Assembly: GCA_023053575.1 (NCBI GenBank)
Contig: JAKZAP010000010.1
Span: 17,110,628 to 17,174,627 of the forward strand
DNA length: 64,000 bases
Reading direction: 5' to 3'
Source of the DNA: Branchinecta lynchi
Taxonomy: Eukaryota > Arthropoda > Branchiopoda > Anostraca > Branchinectidae
Numbering within the stretch: position 1 is the first letter of the stretch; each line of letters opens with the position of its first letter. Made by a program: the position numbers and the translations under genes. This document shows positions 32,093-43,245 of this stretch, in pieces. Below the pieces are notes generated by a model. It was not told where the DNA came from, did not search any database, and worked only from the letters and a program-made list of their open reading frames with translations.

Positions 32093-33140
32093 ATGGTGCA
32101 TCGGTCTAGTACACTAGCCCAGTCAACCACAAACCCCTGATTTTTTGATACCCTATGCTAAATGCTGGATATGTCTAGCGTTTGGCATACCCTATGCCTA
32201 ACGCTGGATACACTATGCACTATGCCAGGTGCTGGATACTGTAACCCAGTAAAATATTGATGATTTGAGTGAAGCTAAAAAATCAACCAATCAGGACTCC
32301 TTTCTATTGAGGTAGGTCAGGGTTAGGTTACCAACAGGTATCCAGCGTTTGGCATAGGGTATCCAGCGTTAGGCATAGGCTATGCTAAATACTAGATATA
32401 CCCAGCGTTTGTCATAGGGTATCCAAAAATCAAGGATTTACGGTAGACTGCACTAGCCCCTTTTCAGGCACGGTGCTCAAACGTCTAGCACCATGCCTGG
32501 GTGCTAGACGTTCAAGCACTGTACCTTGGATTTCATGTATGGTGCATGGATTTCAGTACATGTACAGTGCATACATCAAAAACACAGTTTCTGTCATGAC
32601 AACTGAGCACCAGCTCGGACAGGGCTGAAATTACTACCATGAATTAGAGAAATCAAAATATATTTTCACAACAAAAACAAAAGGGCTCGGCTGATGACAG
32701 ATGCGAAAAACCTCATTTCCTTTTCTACATAGTCAAGGGTTTTGCGTGCAAAGTGTCCTGTGCCTCAGCTTTTTCTACCTAGCAGCCAACCAGAATATTG
32801 GCTCTTGGGGAATAGATAGGGAAAATACATGGAAAATAAATAGGGTGCTGTTAGGTTTTTCATCTCCATCATCATTAGAGCCCTTTTGTTTTTGTTGTGA
32901 AAAATATGTAAAGGGTTGTCTTTGATTTTTCTAATTCATAGTAGCAATTTCAGCCCTGGCCGAGCCAGTGCTCAGTTGTGATGACAAACTGTGTTTTTTC
33001 TGTATGCACTGTATACTGAAATCCATACACCATACATGAAATCCAAGGTACAGTGCTTGAACGTCTAGCACCCAGGCATGGTGCTAGACGTTTGAGCACC
33101 GTGCCTGAAATGGGGCTAGTGTACTAGACTGATGGTGCAT
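32093..33140. mobile_element. Related fold-back element nested in the outer copy
   Basis: This copy (32102-33131) starts CGGTCTAGTACACTAGCCC and ends GGGGCTAGTGTACTAGACTG. The nine bases ATGGTGCAT flank it (32093-32101 and 33132-33140); eight of them are the expected duplication, with one base ambiguous. Its arms (about 32446-32650 and 32935-33131) are inverted copies of about 200 bases, including CTAGCACCATGCCTGGGTGC and AACACAGTTTCTGTCATGAC. The target it hit is the arm sequence of the outer copy. Confidence 0.75.
32126..32444. mobile_element. MITE with ACCACAAACCCCTGATTTTT ends
   Basis: Left end ACCACAAACCCCTGATTTTT and right end AAAAATCAAGGATTTACGGT are inverted. The next 30 bases (GATACCCTATGC, AGCGTTTGGCATA) also pair. 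A half copy sits at about 59935-60052. Near both edges of this insert lies the first 15 bases of the surrounding element (CACTAGCCC), so insertion involved a duplication or gene conversion of its end. The target site is unresolved. Confidence 0.6.
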
Positions 33141-33362
33141 GGATTTCAGCATACAGTGCACACATGAAACAGCACAATTTCTATGGGAATTTAGTGGGTA
33201 ACAATAGAAATAGTGCATTTTTATGTGTGCACTGTATGCTGAAATCCGTGCACCATGCATGGATTTCAAGGTACAGTGCTCAAACGTATAGCACTCAGGC
33301 ATGGTGCTAGACGTTTCAGCACCATGACTGAAAAAGGGCTAGTGCACTAGACTGATTCCAGT

Positions 33363-34250
33363 GTACCAAGAGTGACAGTTTTGGAGGTTTTTTATCCTTT
33401 TTGCCTCTGGGTGACACCATTGCACTTTTTCTGTGAAGTGACACCTTTTCTTATGAATGGCACTTTTTACGCCATAAAATTTATTTACTATGCTAAAGTA
33501 ACCGATTACCCCCCCCAAAACATGCACTTCATTTTTTTTGCTTGAAGCCTTAAATAAAGCTCATTTCCGATTGTATTTTTTTACGCTACAATACTGTGAT
33601 TTAGCAGTCAAGAAATTTTTGAAAAGTTTTACTACAAATTCAGTATTTACCATTTATTCAAATATGCATGTTGTGCAGCTGAATGCACAAACCAAAATTT
33701 GAGGTGTCAAAAAACACTGTTGTGTCAGCAATTGTAACAGTTTTATGACTCGAGCTCTTGGCCACTTAGGCTATTATGTTGCAGAGTAGGGTCAGTGAGC
33801 TCATCGTACAGTAAAGGTACACGAGGGGTACCTGCCCTTGTTTTTACACTACCTCGATTGTTGCTGCAAAATTGCAATATTTGTTGGTTCCTTTTTATGC
33901 TAGATAGATTATTGTGAAGGAAAGACTTCCTTTGAAATTTCAAATCTTGTCTAAGGTTGGATACACCTTCTGTAGGCATATTTACTGAAGAGTTACTGAA
34001 AAGAACAATGCAGTTCTGGGCGAAATGGTATAGGAGAGGTATGTTTATGTAAAGAGACAGTGCGGTTTTTGCCTAAATGGTAGATTGAAGATTCAAAATA
34101 CCTATTCAGACAGTTTTCAGATGCCCTTAATTACCTAGCCTGCTTTGGCTAACTTGTAGTTAGTTTAGACACTGCAATTGTATGAAAACGGTAAAGTCCA
34201 ATGCCAGCAGACGTTCACATAAGCATACCTCTACTGTAGAATGGAGATCC
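33363..34250. other. Intergenic, nothing identified
   Basis: AT-rich sequence. GGTTGGATACACCTTCTGTAGG at about 33955 resembles the end of the CAGGAGGGGTATCCAACCTC element described at 58336. Confidence 0.35.
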
Positions 34251-34260
34251 AAAGAACCTA

Positions 34261-34469
34261 CAGAAGGGGTAATCCTCGAGCTTATACAACCTCAAACTTG
34301 GCCAGAAAATACTTCAGGCAAACTTCTTTACAGTCATAAGTTTACTGTAGGTCATTCAGGCTGTTTTTCTTGACCCTTAGGACCTTCTGAGGACTGCAAT
34401 GATTCTTCCTCTTAACCTTTTAAGGCCAAGTTCAAAGCTATGCAAATTTGAAGTTGGATACCCCTCCTG
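34261..34469. mobile_element. MITE, CAGGAGGGGTATCC family, diverged copy
   Basis: Left end CAGAAGGGGTAATCCTCGAGC and right end GTTGGATACCCCTCCTG match the copy at 58336-58565. Interior words TCAAACTTGGCCAGAAAA and CCTTTTAAGGCCAAGTTC are shared. No target duplication remains next to these ends. Confidence 0.55.
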
Positions 34470-35331
34470 TATTCAGGTGTTTGAGAACCTTTATAAGCTA
34501 CTTTGGCTAACTGGTAGTTGACTTCATTAACAGCCTGGTAACAAAGAGCGTGGTATGTTCTATACAATCAACAAATATTATGGCAAGCTAAAGCCTAATC
34601 AAATGTAATATTAAGTAAAAAAAAAAAAAAAAAAGCACATCTCTTGTACTGCTGCTGTACCAGTCTATGACAAACCCATGATTTTGGATCCCTTGGTGAA
34701 ACTTCACTGTTACAGTAGAACTATGCTCAAGCAAGTCATAGACATGGAACATAACACCACATGCGGAAATTGTTTGAATTTAAAGAAACATTGAAGTCAG
34801 TCTTTATAAACTTAAGGAACAGGTGGTTCATAATAACAGGAAATTGCTTGACCGCTAAGCCCGGTCCGTAGCAACTTCTAAAGACTGCTCATCAGATATA
34901 TCTGAAAATGAGTACAAAATATCAATGGGGATATTTTGCATTCCTGCATCCTGTTTGGGAAAAGGTAAAATTTATGCTGAGTACAAGCTAAAGTCCCTTC
35001 TGTAAGTCCTGTAACAGCAAAAATATCTGGACAGGTAAATCTAGGTACTTAGCCACACTGTCTAACCACACCCAAATCTCCTGCTTCAAACCATATTCAT
35101 AATTACAAAGTTGTTATTCACATGAGAATATAAAAACGATTTGTTGTAACTACAAAATGCACCCGATTTTTTTTCTCCAAACAGGGTTATGGCTTATATT
35201 TTAATGTGGTGGTTTCCGCAGTTTAGGAACATTTAAAAGGTCAGTTGGGTTCTCTATGCTCGAAATGAGCTCAAGGAGTGGTGTATCTATGGACATACAA
35301 AGTGCAAACACACATTAGCTTTACTTTTCAG

Positions 35332-37083
35332 ATGGGCAGATGGATCTGCGCAGTTCCTGGTTGCTGTAACACCAGCGACGGGCCTTTCAGAGGGTTTGCT
35401 TTCCCTACCAACCGATTTAGCCAGGAGTTGTGGAGAAAAGCCATTCACAGAGGCGAAAATTTCAAAGTGACCAAATACACACGTGTGTGCCAGGAACACT
35501 TTCCTGATGGTGAACCGACAGTGCTGAACCAAGACCCAGTTCTTCGTTTGCCTCATCATACACCTTCTAGACAAAAAAGAGGTAGAAAAGTTAGTGATGC
35601 ACTTTCACCAGGTAACTTTATTGTGGATAGGGTAGACCTGATCGAAGAAGAAGAAAGGAAACCAATAGAGAATTTGGACCCTTATTCTTGCCAGCGAGTG
35701 AAACCAGTAAGCACGAAGCAAAAGTCAGCCACTATTTCGTCTGCTTCCCAGCTTACCCATTCTCCGCCCCCGGCTGTGGCAGCTTCTGAATGGATAGTTG
35801 AAACTAATCCCGAATCGCCAAATCAAACCTCTTCACAAGTAGGACATCAAGTTGCTTCACCATCTGGAGTGTTCAGAGTTTCGATTGCTGTAGGAAGGAG
35901 GTATAGACGCTTTGGAAACGCCTCAAAAGAGATCAGTCGGAGACTTTTTTCATCAGGAAATAAAGTGTCACCAAACCTCACGCTTTCTGTGCCCAAATCC
36001 AAAGGAAATTGCCAGTTGCAGGCTATAGTAAATCAGAGTGTTGAGGCTGTGGCTCCTAGGCAGCGCATCTATTCACTTGCAAGCAAGACCAGTGAAGTCG
36101 ACATATTGCCGCAACAAGACAATATCACAACCAGTGACGCTGGGTGCCAGACAACGAGAAGCACAGCTGTGTGGGAGTCGTTACTAGTTTCTGATCGGAA
36201 GACTAATTATTATACTGGCGTTGAAAAAAAGGCTGGCTTTGTTTTGCTCTGTGACTATTTCCGGGAAGACTTCGAGAGCTTTGTGCAGTGGAAGGGAGAG
36301 AAGGTGCAGTCAGGCCCAAAGAAGTCCTCGGCGGGTAGAAAAAAGAAGCTGTGCATAGAAGACGAGATTCTACTAACGTTAATTCGTCTTCGTCATGGTG
36401 ACGATTTGCAAAAGTTGGGCGATATGTTTGGTGTCTCAGTGAATACAGCAAGCTTGACTTTCAATTGTTGGATTACCGTTTTTGCAACTGAACTAGGGAA
36501 GACTATTGCAGTCCCAGAAAAGGCCTGTATCCGAGCAAACCTACCAGCCAGGTTCAAAAACTTGAAAAAAACTCGAGGCATAATAGACTGTACTGAAATC
36601 AGATGCGAGACACCAAGGAACATGCTAGCAGCGGCCCGCTTATGGTCGGACTACAAGCACCACACTACTGTGAAATACTTGGTGGCAATAACGCCGCGCG
36701 GAAAAATTTCCTTTCTTTCGGATGGATACGGGGGAAGGGCCAGTGACAAGTTTGTGGTGCGGGACTCTGGATTCTTGGATGTAGTAGAACCAGGAGACGT
36801 GTATCTCGCAGATCGCGGCTTCAATGTTGCTGATGACTTCCTACTCAGGTTTGCTGAGGTGTATGTGCCACCGTCTGCCAGAGGACGAACCCGAATGACA
36901 AGAACTGAAACCGAGAGGACGAAAGAAATTGCACAAATACGCATCCACGTTGAGAGAGCCATAGGAAGGCTAAGATATTTCAAGATTCTTCGCCAGGTTC
37001 CTGTTTCAGTGTTGCCGATGTTGGACAAGATAATGAAGGTGATTGCAGGGCTGTGCAACTTGCGAAATATACTAGTCGAATGA
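35332..37083 (+). CDS. THAP-domain DDE transposase (PIF/Harbinger-ISL2EU type)
   Basis: 583 residues, intact. I start at the ATG at 35332: it follows CTTTTCAG directly and opens the THAP domain. The 18 residues encoded upstream are probably intron. Residues 1-80 form a C2CH THAP zinc finger (C6, C11, C53, H56, with P25 and W34). A basic, Ser/Thr-rich linker of about 220 residues follows. A helix-turn-helix (L-x-x-L-G-D-M-F-G-V-S) precedes the DDE_Tnp_4-type nuclease, whose visible acidic residues are D419 (G-I-I-D-C-T-E), D494 (L-A-D-R-G-F) and E541 (H-V-E-R-A-I-G-R-L). The THAP finger would bind the element's ends; the DDE core would cut and join. It converges on the YqaJ gene at 38005. No frameshift or stop, so the copy may be young. 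Confidence 0.9.
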   Translation: MGRWICAVPGCCNTSDGPFRGFAFPTNRFSQELWRKAIHRGENFKVTKYTRVCQEHFPDGEPTVLNQDPVLRLPHHTPSRQKRGRKVSDALSPGNFIVDRVDLIEEEERKPIENLDPYSCQRVKPVSTKQKSATISSASQLTHSPPPAVAASEWIVETNPESPNQTSSQVGHQVASPSGVFRVSIAVGRRYRRFGNASKEISRRLFSSGNKVSPNLTLSVPKSKGNCQLQAIVNQSVEAVAPRQRIYSLASKTSEVDILPQQDNITTSDAGCQTTRSTAVWESLLVSDRKTNYYTGVEKKAGFVLLCDYFREDFESFVQWKGEKVQSGPKKSSAGRKKKLCIEDEILLTLIRLRHGDDLQKLGDMFGVSVNTASLTFNCWITVFATELGKTIAVPEKACIRANLPARFKNLKKTRGIIDCTEIRCETPRNMLAAARLWSDYKHHTTVKYLVAITPRGKISFLSDGYGGRASDKFVVRDSGFLDVVEPGDVYLADRGFNVADDFLLRFAEVYVPPSARGRTRMTRTETERTKEIAQIRIHVERAIGRLRYFKILRQVPVSVLPMLDKIMKVIAGLCNLRNILVE

Positions 37084-37343
37084 ACTTGTTTCACACTCCT
37101 GCTATGTTGGTTTAACCGCTTGTCAGTGTATTGAATGTTTTTTTAGAACTTTTACTTTGTGCATTAGTTTGAATATTGTTAACTTTTAAGCTGAATTATA
37201 ACGCGATAAACCGACACACCCATTTGAGTGTACTCATGAGCTCTTCAGTATTGATTGATTTCTTATACCTTTAGGCCTTTTACGTGAGTACTCTTTCAGC
37301 CTGTCTGCAACTGCACAAATCAAGCGAGAACAAATGGCGTTCG

Positions 37344-37349
37344 AATAAA
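37344..37349 (+). terminator. Possible poly(A) signal of the transposase gene
   Basis: AATAAA lies 261 bases after the transposase stop codon and is the first canonical hexamer on this strand. Confidence 0.4.
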
Positions 37350-37439
37350 GGTCCTGCGAAATGTGCAACAACGTAACACCACGTAACATTAAGGACACGT
37401 CGTACTTATTACAGTAATTCATTAATTTTACATTTTAAA

Positions 37440-37830
37440 GTAATTAATGAAAATGGTTAAGTATCTCAGACAGCTGAGCAGAAACAGTAGAACCTAGTTT
37501 TTGTTGCATGCTGCAGGTCCACTTCTCGGCCGATTCCGGACTGATTCTTTCTACATCCGTTTTTGCACTGCAGTGCTTCCGAGGAAGACGGCAGCGCTTC
37601 TCGAGAATCATGGACTTGCTCCCGACCAAGTCCGTGCTTCCCTGCAATGTGTTGCAGCGCTGCAGCTTCAACCAAGAAGAAAGTGAACCCATAAACGCAT
37701 ATTGTGCAAAAGCAAAGAAGTGCTGCAGCAGCGATGCGGCAGCGCTATTGCAACAAAAAGGAGGCTTAGGTAGCGCGAAATGTCCTTTAAATTTGTTTCT
37801 GGAAGATTTGTAATCGAGAGTAGGCATTAG
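37440..37830. other. Spacer between convergent transposon genes
   Basis: Higher GC than the surroundings, with repeated GCAG/CTGC words on both strands that open frames of 60-130 codons in three frames. None carries a domain. ATTAAA at 37901-37906 (- strand) could end the YqaJ transcript. Confidence 0.35.
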
Positions 37831-38004
37831 GAACAAAATTTTCGTTTAAATATCTGATCTGGTTTCTATTTGTCAAAAATCTAGCTTATATCACCTAATA
37901 TTTAATCACAATGAACGGTCATCTTGACAGCAATGTACACGAATTTCGACCGAGCCACGCTAGCAGTAATTGTCTCTCTAGCGTACCGTGAACAACCATC
38001 AACT

Positions 38005-38981
38005 TTAATCAACACGAATATCCGTCTGTGCTTTCAGAAAAGGGTAAATCTTTCCAAGCAAGTGCTCGCGGTAGTACCAGTTCAACAAATCTCGTAGGTT
38101 TGTCCAGAAGCCCACATCAAAGTTAATCGTTTCCTGGAAACAATGGGCTACGGGCGAGTGGACATGAAATAAAACTTTGTCAATACCTGTGACCCCCATC
38201 TGCATTTGGCACTGATAGTAGTATGTGCTATTTCTTTTGAGGCGAATCTTCCGATTCTCATCTCGCTCTAAATAGGACAAGATAACTTCAGAGGGGGGTC
38301 GATTTTTGCAAAGAAAAGGACACTTGATCTCCAGCAAGAATTTCCCACAACACTGACAAGAGACCAGTCTGTCGGGTGTAGCAGCCAGAAATGGGATGTT
38401 TCCTGAATAGAACAGGCCACAGTCCTCCATTTTTACGTTCCTGTGGTTTTCCTTTAGCTTTTTTAGACAGCATGCTGCGCCAATTGGCTCGTTCCGTATC
38501 CCATATTTGATTGCAGGAAGATGTGCTACATTCGAAGTGTTGCATATCTGGTTCACTATTACATCGTGAACCACGATTTTCCCTGCTTTTGCTTTTTCGG
38601 CTTTACCGAAAACAGTCTTCGCTATCGAAGCGGTAACCACACATCGCCGGTAGCTTGACCAAGCTTCACTAGCAGACTGCTGCTTGGTACCAGATTCGAT
38701 TTCTTTTATATCTTTCTCTGTGAACTGGAACGAGTTTAAAAACTCATTGGCTTCAGCTAAATCTTTACAAGCAGATAGTCGCTTTGCGAAACCACTTGGC
38801 AGCTCAGGTTGTGGAATTTCTTTGAACGCTGCTTTTCTCGTATCTGTAACCTCGGCGCAGGCAGCTGCCAATGGGTTGATTTTCTCCCATTTTGCCAGGA
38901 AATCAGAAAAATCCAATTTTTCATTTGACCGGATGGGTTCATGCATGATCCTCGTCTGGTTCATGATTCCATAAGTTGTGT
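38005..38981 (-). CDS. SAP/SWIM/YqaJ nuclease of the transposon, exon 3
   Basis: This exon begins after TTATTTTCCAG and encodes residues 260-584 of a 584-residue protein. The region from about residue 366 onward is a YqaJ/lambda-exonuclease-type PD-(D/E)XK nuclease. R371-x-x-V-V-T-A-S starts the fold. E424 (R-N-E-P), D463 (A-T-P-D-R-L), E477-x-K479 (L-L-E-I-K-C-P) and glutamines 516-520 (Y-Q-C-Q-M-Q) match the catalytic set of that family. Such enzymes degrade or resect DNA ends; here the role in transposition is inferred. The open frame upstream of 38981 is intron. The frame is intact to its stop. Confidence 0.85.
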
Positions 38982-39331
38982 CTGGAAAATAAGAAATACG
39001 TTTGGTAAGCAAGCCAGATAAACGTAGAAACAGTAGCAAAACTTCCGCTGATATTATGGGATTTTTGCAGGTCTTCGCTATTACCAGTCCAGAAATCCAG
39101 AAGAACTCGGAACAAGCTTAAATGAGTAATCCCAATGATCTCACCTATAGCCTATAGGCTACCGATACGTAAACAAATAATCTGTAAAGCTTCTTTGTCG
39201 CGTTTTTCAAAGGAAATTTAGTATCAATGCACTATTATATCTACAAACCAGATTAGATGTTAAACATGGTAGAATATTAGCCCAGTTTTAGCCAATGTTT
39301 GCCGTGGAGCAATTACACCGATTTAGCTTAC

Positions 39332-39522
39332 CTGCGGAGTCCAGCTTTGGCTTGAAAATCGGGATGTCTCTGATCCTCTTCGGTGATACAGTTCTCCTCC
39401 GCCCTTTCGTATTCCATTCGCACGCCTTCGAAGTGGAGCTCATGAGTGCCACATCACTGCTTCTCCAGTAATAGTCCACTTTGAAAAGCGTTGCAGCAAC
39501 ATGGTTGCAGGTTCTTGACAAC
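39332..39522 (-). CDS. SAP/SWIM/YqaJ nuclease of the transposon, exon 2
   Basis: The exon starts after CTCTGTTTCAG and ends at the donor GCAG|GTAAGC. It encodes residues 197-259. It supplies the second half of the SWIM zinc finger (C201-x-H203), then V-A-A-T-L-F-K-V-D-Y-Y-W and a basic stretch (K-G-R-R-R-T-V-S-P-K-R). It takes two bases of a glycine codon from exon 1 and leaves one base for an aspartate completed in exon 3; both joins keep the frame. Confidence 0.85.
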
Positions 39523-40119
39523 CTGAAACAGAGTGAAAACCATTACTGGACCATCACTTGTGACGGTAATAAGAGTATTTTTGGGGTGATATAGTAAAAA
39601 TTTTGTTTCCGACTATTTGTTTACTTTTAAGGTGAAGAACCTGTCAGATCAGGATAATTGTTGGGTTTGTAATGGAATAATTACAATCCCAACAATTAAG
39701 ACTGTGGATTTCGTTTTACGTTCCGTTTATTACTTTTTTAGTTAGCCATTTTTTTGTTTAGCAATTCTTATGCCATAGGGGATGAATGAACCACTTGCCA
39801 TGGGGAACAATGAACCAGTGGTTCACCGTACCCCGTTATGGACCGTAAAGCGCCAATCGTTTTGTTTCCTCACTGAATACTTACTGCTTTACTTACTACT
39901 ATTAATTATCTGAATCTCAGTTGTAAGCAAAACCCGTGAGGCAAAAATGATCACGGGCCCTTGGGGATCATAAATATATATCGTTTGGTTAAGTATTGTT
40001 TTTGACTTTTCGGTTAAGAAACGCACTTTAAGGGTGCTAAAAATTAGTTTAACACCTTTGAGTTGAATGTAAACTTTGCTTAAAAGTATTTTCTGTACTT
40101 TGTGCAAAGGATTAGTACT

Positions 40120-40740
40120 TTAAGGGATGATTGGATCTGAGAAGTGAGTGACAATTTCTGATCCAATCTTGTCAAGTTTCTAATGTTCATGCCAAGTTTC
40201 ATCACCCCAGAACATCCGGAATTACGTTAGTTCGCGATCACGGAAATTCCGCACCCCCCACCCACCAACTCCCCTCACAGTGCCCGAACCCGCTCCGATT
40301 TTGTCACTGATCTATATAGTTCTTGTCCTTGTTCTTCCCACCAAGTTTCATCCCAATCGCTCCACTCTAAGCGTGTCACAAGACCCCCCCCCCCACCCCC
40401 CACATTCATCGGATCCGGTCCTGACTTAAAACGGGACATCCGAGACATGATGTCTTCCCAAATATCATGTTTCGTTAAAATCCGATTTAAAATCGGATTT
40501 CCGGAATTCCGGAAACCCCCTCCAACTCCCCACAGTTCACGAATCCGGTCCGGTTCTGTCAATGATGTACCTAGGGCTTGTGCTTGTTCCTTCCACCAAG
40601 TTTCATCATGATCACTCCACTGTAAGCGTGTCACATGATTTCCGGTCCGCCCCCCTTCTACTCCCCCCCCCCCCCTCCACATTCATCGTACTCGGTCCGC
40701 ACTTGAAATAGGACATATGAAACACGAGGCCTCTCCAAAT
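40120..40740 (-). repeat. ~415-bp composite repeat, block 3, inside the YqaJ gene intron
   Basis: About 1.5 units. ACCAAGTTTCATCCCAATCGC, GGAATTCCGG, GTTCTTCCCACCAAG and GGGACATCCGAGACATGATG match block 2. C-runs at 40385-40403 and 40664-40676 are part of the unit. The - strand frames of 71-135 codons here follow the repeat. It lies in intron 1 of the YqaJ gene (39523-41545). Confidence 0.7.
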
Positions 40741-41545
40741 GTCAAGACGATTTTCCGTGACTTTTCCCTGATTTCCCTGACCAAAAACAAATTCCCTGAA
40801 TTTTCCCTGATTTCCAGAGCCGCACAAACTCTGTTCATGGTATCCCGGAAGGGGGGTAGAATGAACCAGCTGGCCAAGTTTTGTAGAATAGTCGCTGTGC
40901 TGTACTCGAACTTATATGTCAACCAAAAATATTCAGACATTAGCAGATAAATAAGCTACATTCTGAAGTGAAAAAGATCGTGAAAGCTCCTTTGGTTAGC
41001 CTGGAAAAAAACACACAAAAGTGGTTCATGGTACCCCGCTCTCCCCTACTGTCCATACTATCAAGCTCACAATATCTGAATGTTCACATGACTACATTAC
41101 CTCCCATTACTCCCATTCAAATCAACTGCAAGAAAAGAGCTATCTGGCAAGATGGTATAGTAACCCCAAGGAAAGGTTATAGAGGTCAAATATAGGTCAA
41201 ATAAAGGTCAAATATAGGCGTTCTACTCCATTTTCTTCATTCACATTGAATCCAGAAAACAAACAAGAGCTATGATTTCGTAAGACAGTTGTCCCTTGAT
41301 TGGCTCATATGCATCAAAGTCAGCAGTTCGCGGAATTCCCTCCAACTCCTCCATAGTGGCAAGATACAGTTAAGAATTATAAATAGTGCATCAGAGGCTA
41401 CCCAGCCACTCTCCTCCCCCCCCCCCCAACTGTCCCGTCAACATATTTATGTAAAAATCCCATCCCTCCTGACTGTCGTTAGTGCTCCTACCATCCATCA
41501 AGATTCATTCGAGTTGGATAACCTGCTAATAAAAATGCAACTTAC

Positions 41546-42132
41546 CCAGCAAAGCATGAGCAGTATGCAGAAAAAATCTCCCCTGTGATTTTGTTGCACA
41601 GGATCCAGCAGCTATGTGGGGCATCTGATGACATTGATGGCATCACATCAGCCTTTATGAAACAATAAATCACTGGCCCCGAAGGAATATGAAATTTCAG
41701 GGAGCTAACATAGCCACTGGTGAAATAGCTATAACCTTTTCTCTCCTTATAGTCCTGAAGTAAGCGTTTGTTCTTTTGAAGTCTTTCACTTCCACGTTCT
41801 GACAAGAAATAAGTTTGAATGTCCTGAATCATAACTGGAGGAAACGTTTCTTTTAGAGTTGCCTCTTCTGTATTCCAATTGCTCAGGGTCTCTGGGTTTG
41901 GCGCTATGGTGCCATCTGGAAGTGTCAAAAGTTCTCTAAGAATGTCTTGTGGATTTTCGGTGGAGTATTTTTCTGAAACCTGAATTCCAAGTTTCTGGGC
42001 AGCATACACCAATGCGCACAATTCTTCTTTGGTCTTTCCTGACGAAGGGATTCCTCTTTTACAACAAAAATCTCTGAGGGATGCCACAGTCCACATCCTG
42101 GCTTGCTCCAACGTTAACTCGGAAGTCTCCAT
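41546..42132 (-). CDS. SAP/SWIM/YqaJ nuclease of the transposon, exon 1
   Basis: I start at the ATG at 42132-42130, which follows TTTCTTTCAG, so a non-coding leader exon probably lies upstream, as for the transposase. The exon ends at the donor GG|GTAAGT and encodes residues 1-195 plus two bases. Residues 14-48 (W-T-V-A-S-L-R-D-F-C-C-K-R-G ... K-T-K-E-E-L) look like a SAP DNA-binding motif. The end carries the first half of a SWIM finger (C191-x-C193). With exon 2 this makes a perfect C-x-C-x7-C-x-H. The joined exons (587+191+977 bases) give 584 codons and a stop. SWIM fingers bind DNA or protein. Confidence 0.85.
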
Positions 42133-42745
42133 CTGAAAGAAAAAAAGTGTCAATTACATATTAGGACCCAGAAAAGCCTATGAATGACATGCTCCCATTG
42201 ATCAGTCTACAAATTAGATGCATTAAAAGGTGATTAATAAAGCTTATTTACGCACCCATGTACTTGGAGCACCTCTGGGGTTGCTATAACTGAAAGTAAG
42301 CACCATATTCAGGAATTGATAATCCAACGTATTACTAGGTAGGCTATTAATTAGAAGAAAATATCAAGCATGATGATTTGTAATTTTTTCTAGTTAAGCA
42401 TGGATGGTACGAAAGCAACATCTAAAACTATTTGTTGTAGAACCCTAAGATTTCACAGATATCCAAATATTATTTCAGAATAAAAAAAAGAAGAATAAGG
42501 TAGACTGTATCAGAACTTTACCTTCAAATGTAGATAGCTTTAAAGTATAAATCAAACTTATTTGTCAGAGGCATCATTCGAGGGCGGGAGGGGGCTGTCA
42601 GCTTCTACATGCGTTGTCAAGAGGGAGCGAGTTACAGAGGAAAAAAAAAGGGGTCTGTGGTGGACTAGAATACTAACTGCCATCAAGTTTGTTCTTTCCC
42701 TGAAGTTCATAGTTGATTGTCTTAAGTTGATTAGAGGTTCAATTT

Positions 42746-42950
42746 ATGGGTAAGAAGACGTGCTGAACATGCATATGAAAATTATTTTTCGCCAGACAAG
42801 TAGTTTGCCAGGAATCTGGTCAAAACCCGAAATTTTGTTTAAAGTAAAATTTTTATTTGTAGCTTACTTGATTACATGTTCTATTCAGGGGTAAGAAGGC
42901 ATGCTGAATCAGTATATGACAATCATTTTCTGGTTGATTTTTGAATGAAA
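42746..42950. repeat. GGGTAAGAAGACATGCTGAA repeat
   Basis: Two units 145 bases apart, each GGGTAAGAAGRCRTGCTGAA followed by a sequence ending CATTTTCTGG or TTATTTTTCGCC. The same units accompany the palindromic repeat at 13165-13760. Confidence 0.5.
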
Positions 42951-43245
42951 CATCATAACTGACCAATAGGATTCGAGACTCTGTTTCTGTGTTCAAACTT
43001 TAAACCCTTCAAGCTGTTACTTCCATGGAAACTCCTTTGCAAAAATAGAATTATATGATTAAGGAATAGCCAAATTAACATTCCAGCAAGTCCCAGGCTC
43101 AGAATGACGGTCAAATGCTGATAATTTAATTTCAAAGTTGAAAGTCCTATACCACCCAATGTTAAATTTTCTTTTTTATGTTCCTGTGATAATTCCATTT
43201 TCATCTGGTAGGGTGCAATCTCTCTAGGCTCCGATTATTTTATAA

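Larger units (their letters stand above)
32000..33362. mobile_element. hAT-like fold-back element, outer copy, perfect 8-bp TSD
   Basis: The element spans 32008-33354. Ends CAGTCTAGTACGCTAGCCC and GGGCTAGTGCACTAGACTG are inverted and extend to TTTTTCAGTCATG and beyond for about 100 bases. ATTCCAGT is present at both flanks (32000-32007 and 33355-33362). CAG ends with an 8-bp TSD fit hAT. A related element (32102-33131) is nested within it. No coding capacity. Confidence 0.85.

Noticed and set aside
37440..37830. Overlapping frames of 60-130 codons on both strands between the transposon genes
   Set aside because: They arise from GCAG/CTGC-rich sequence in the spacer of convergent genes and share no domain.
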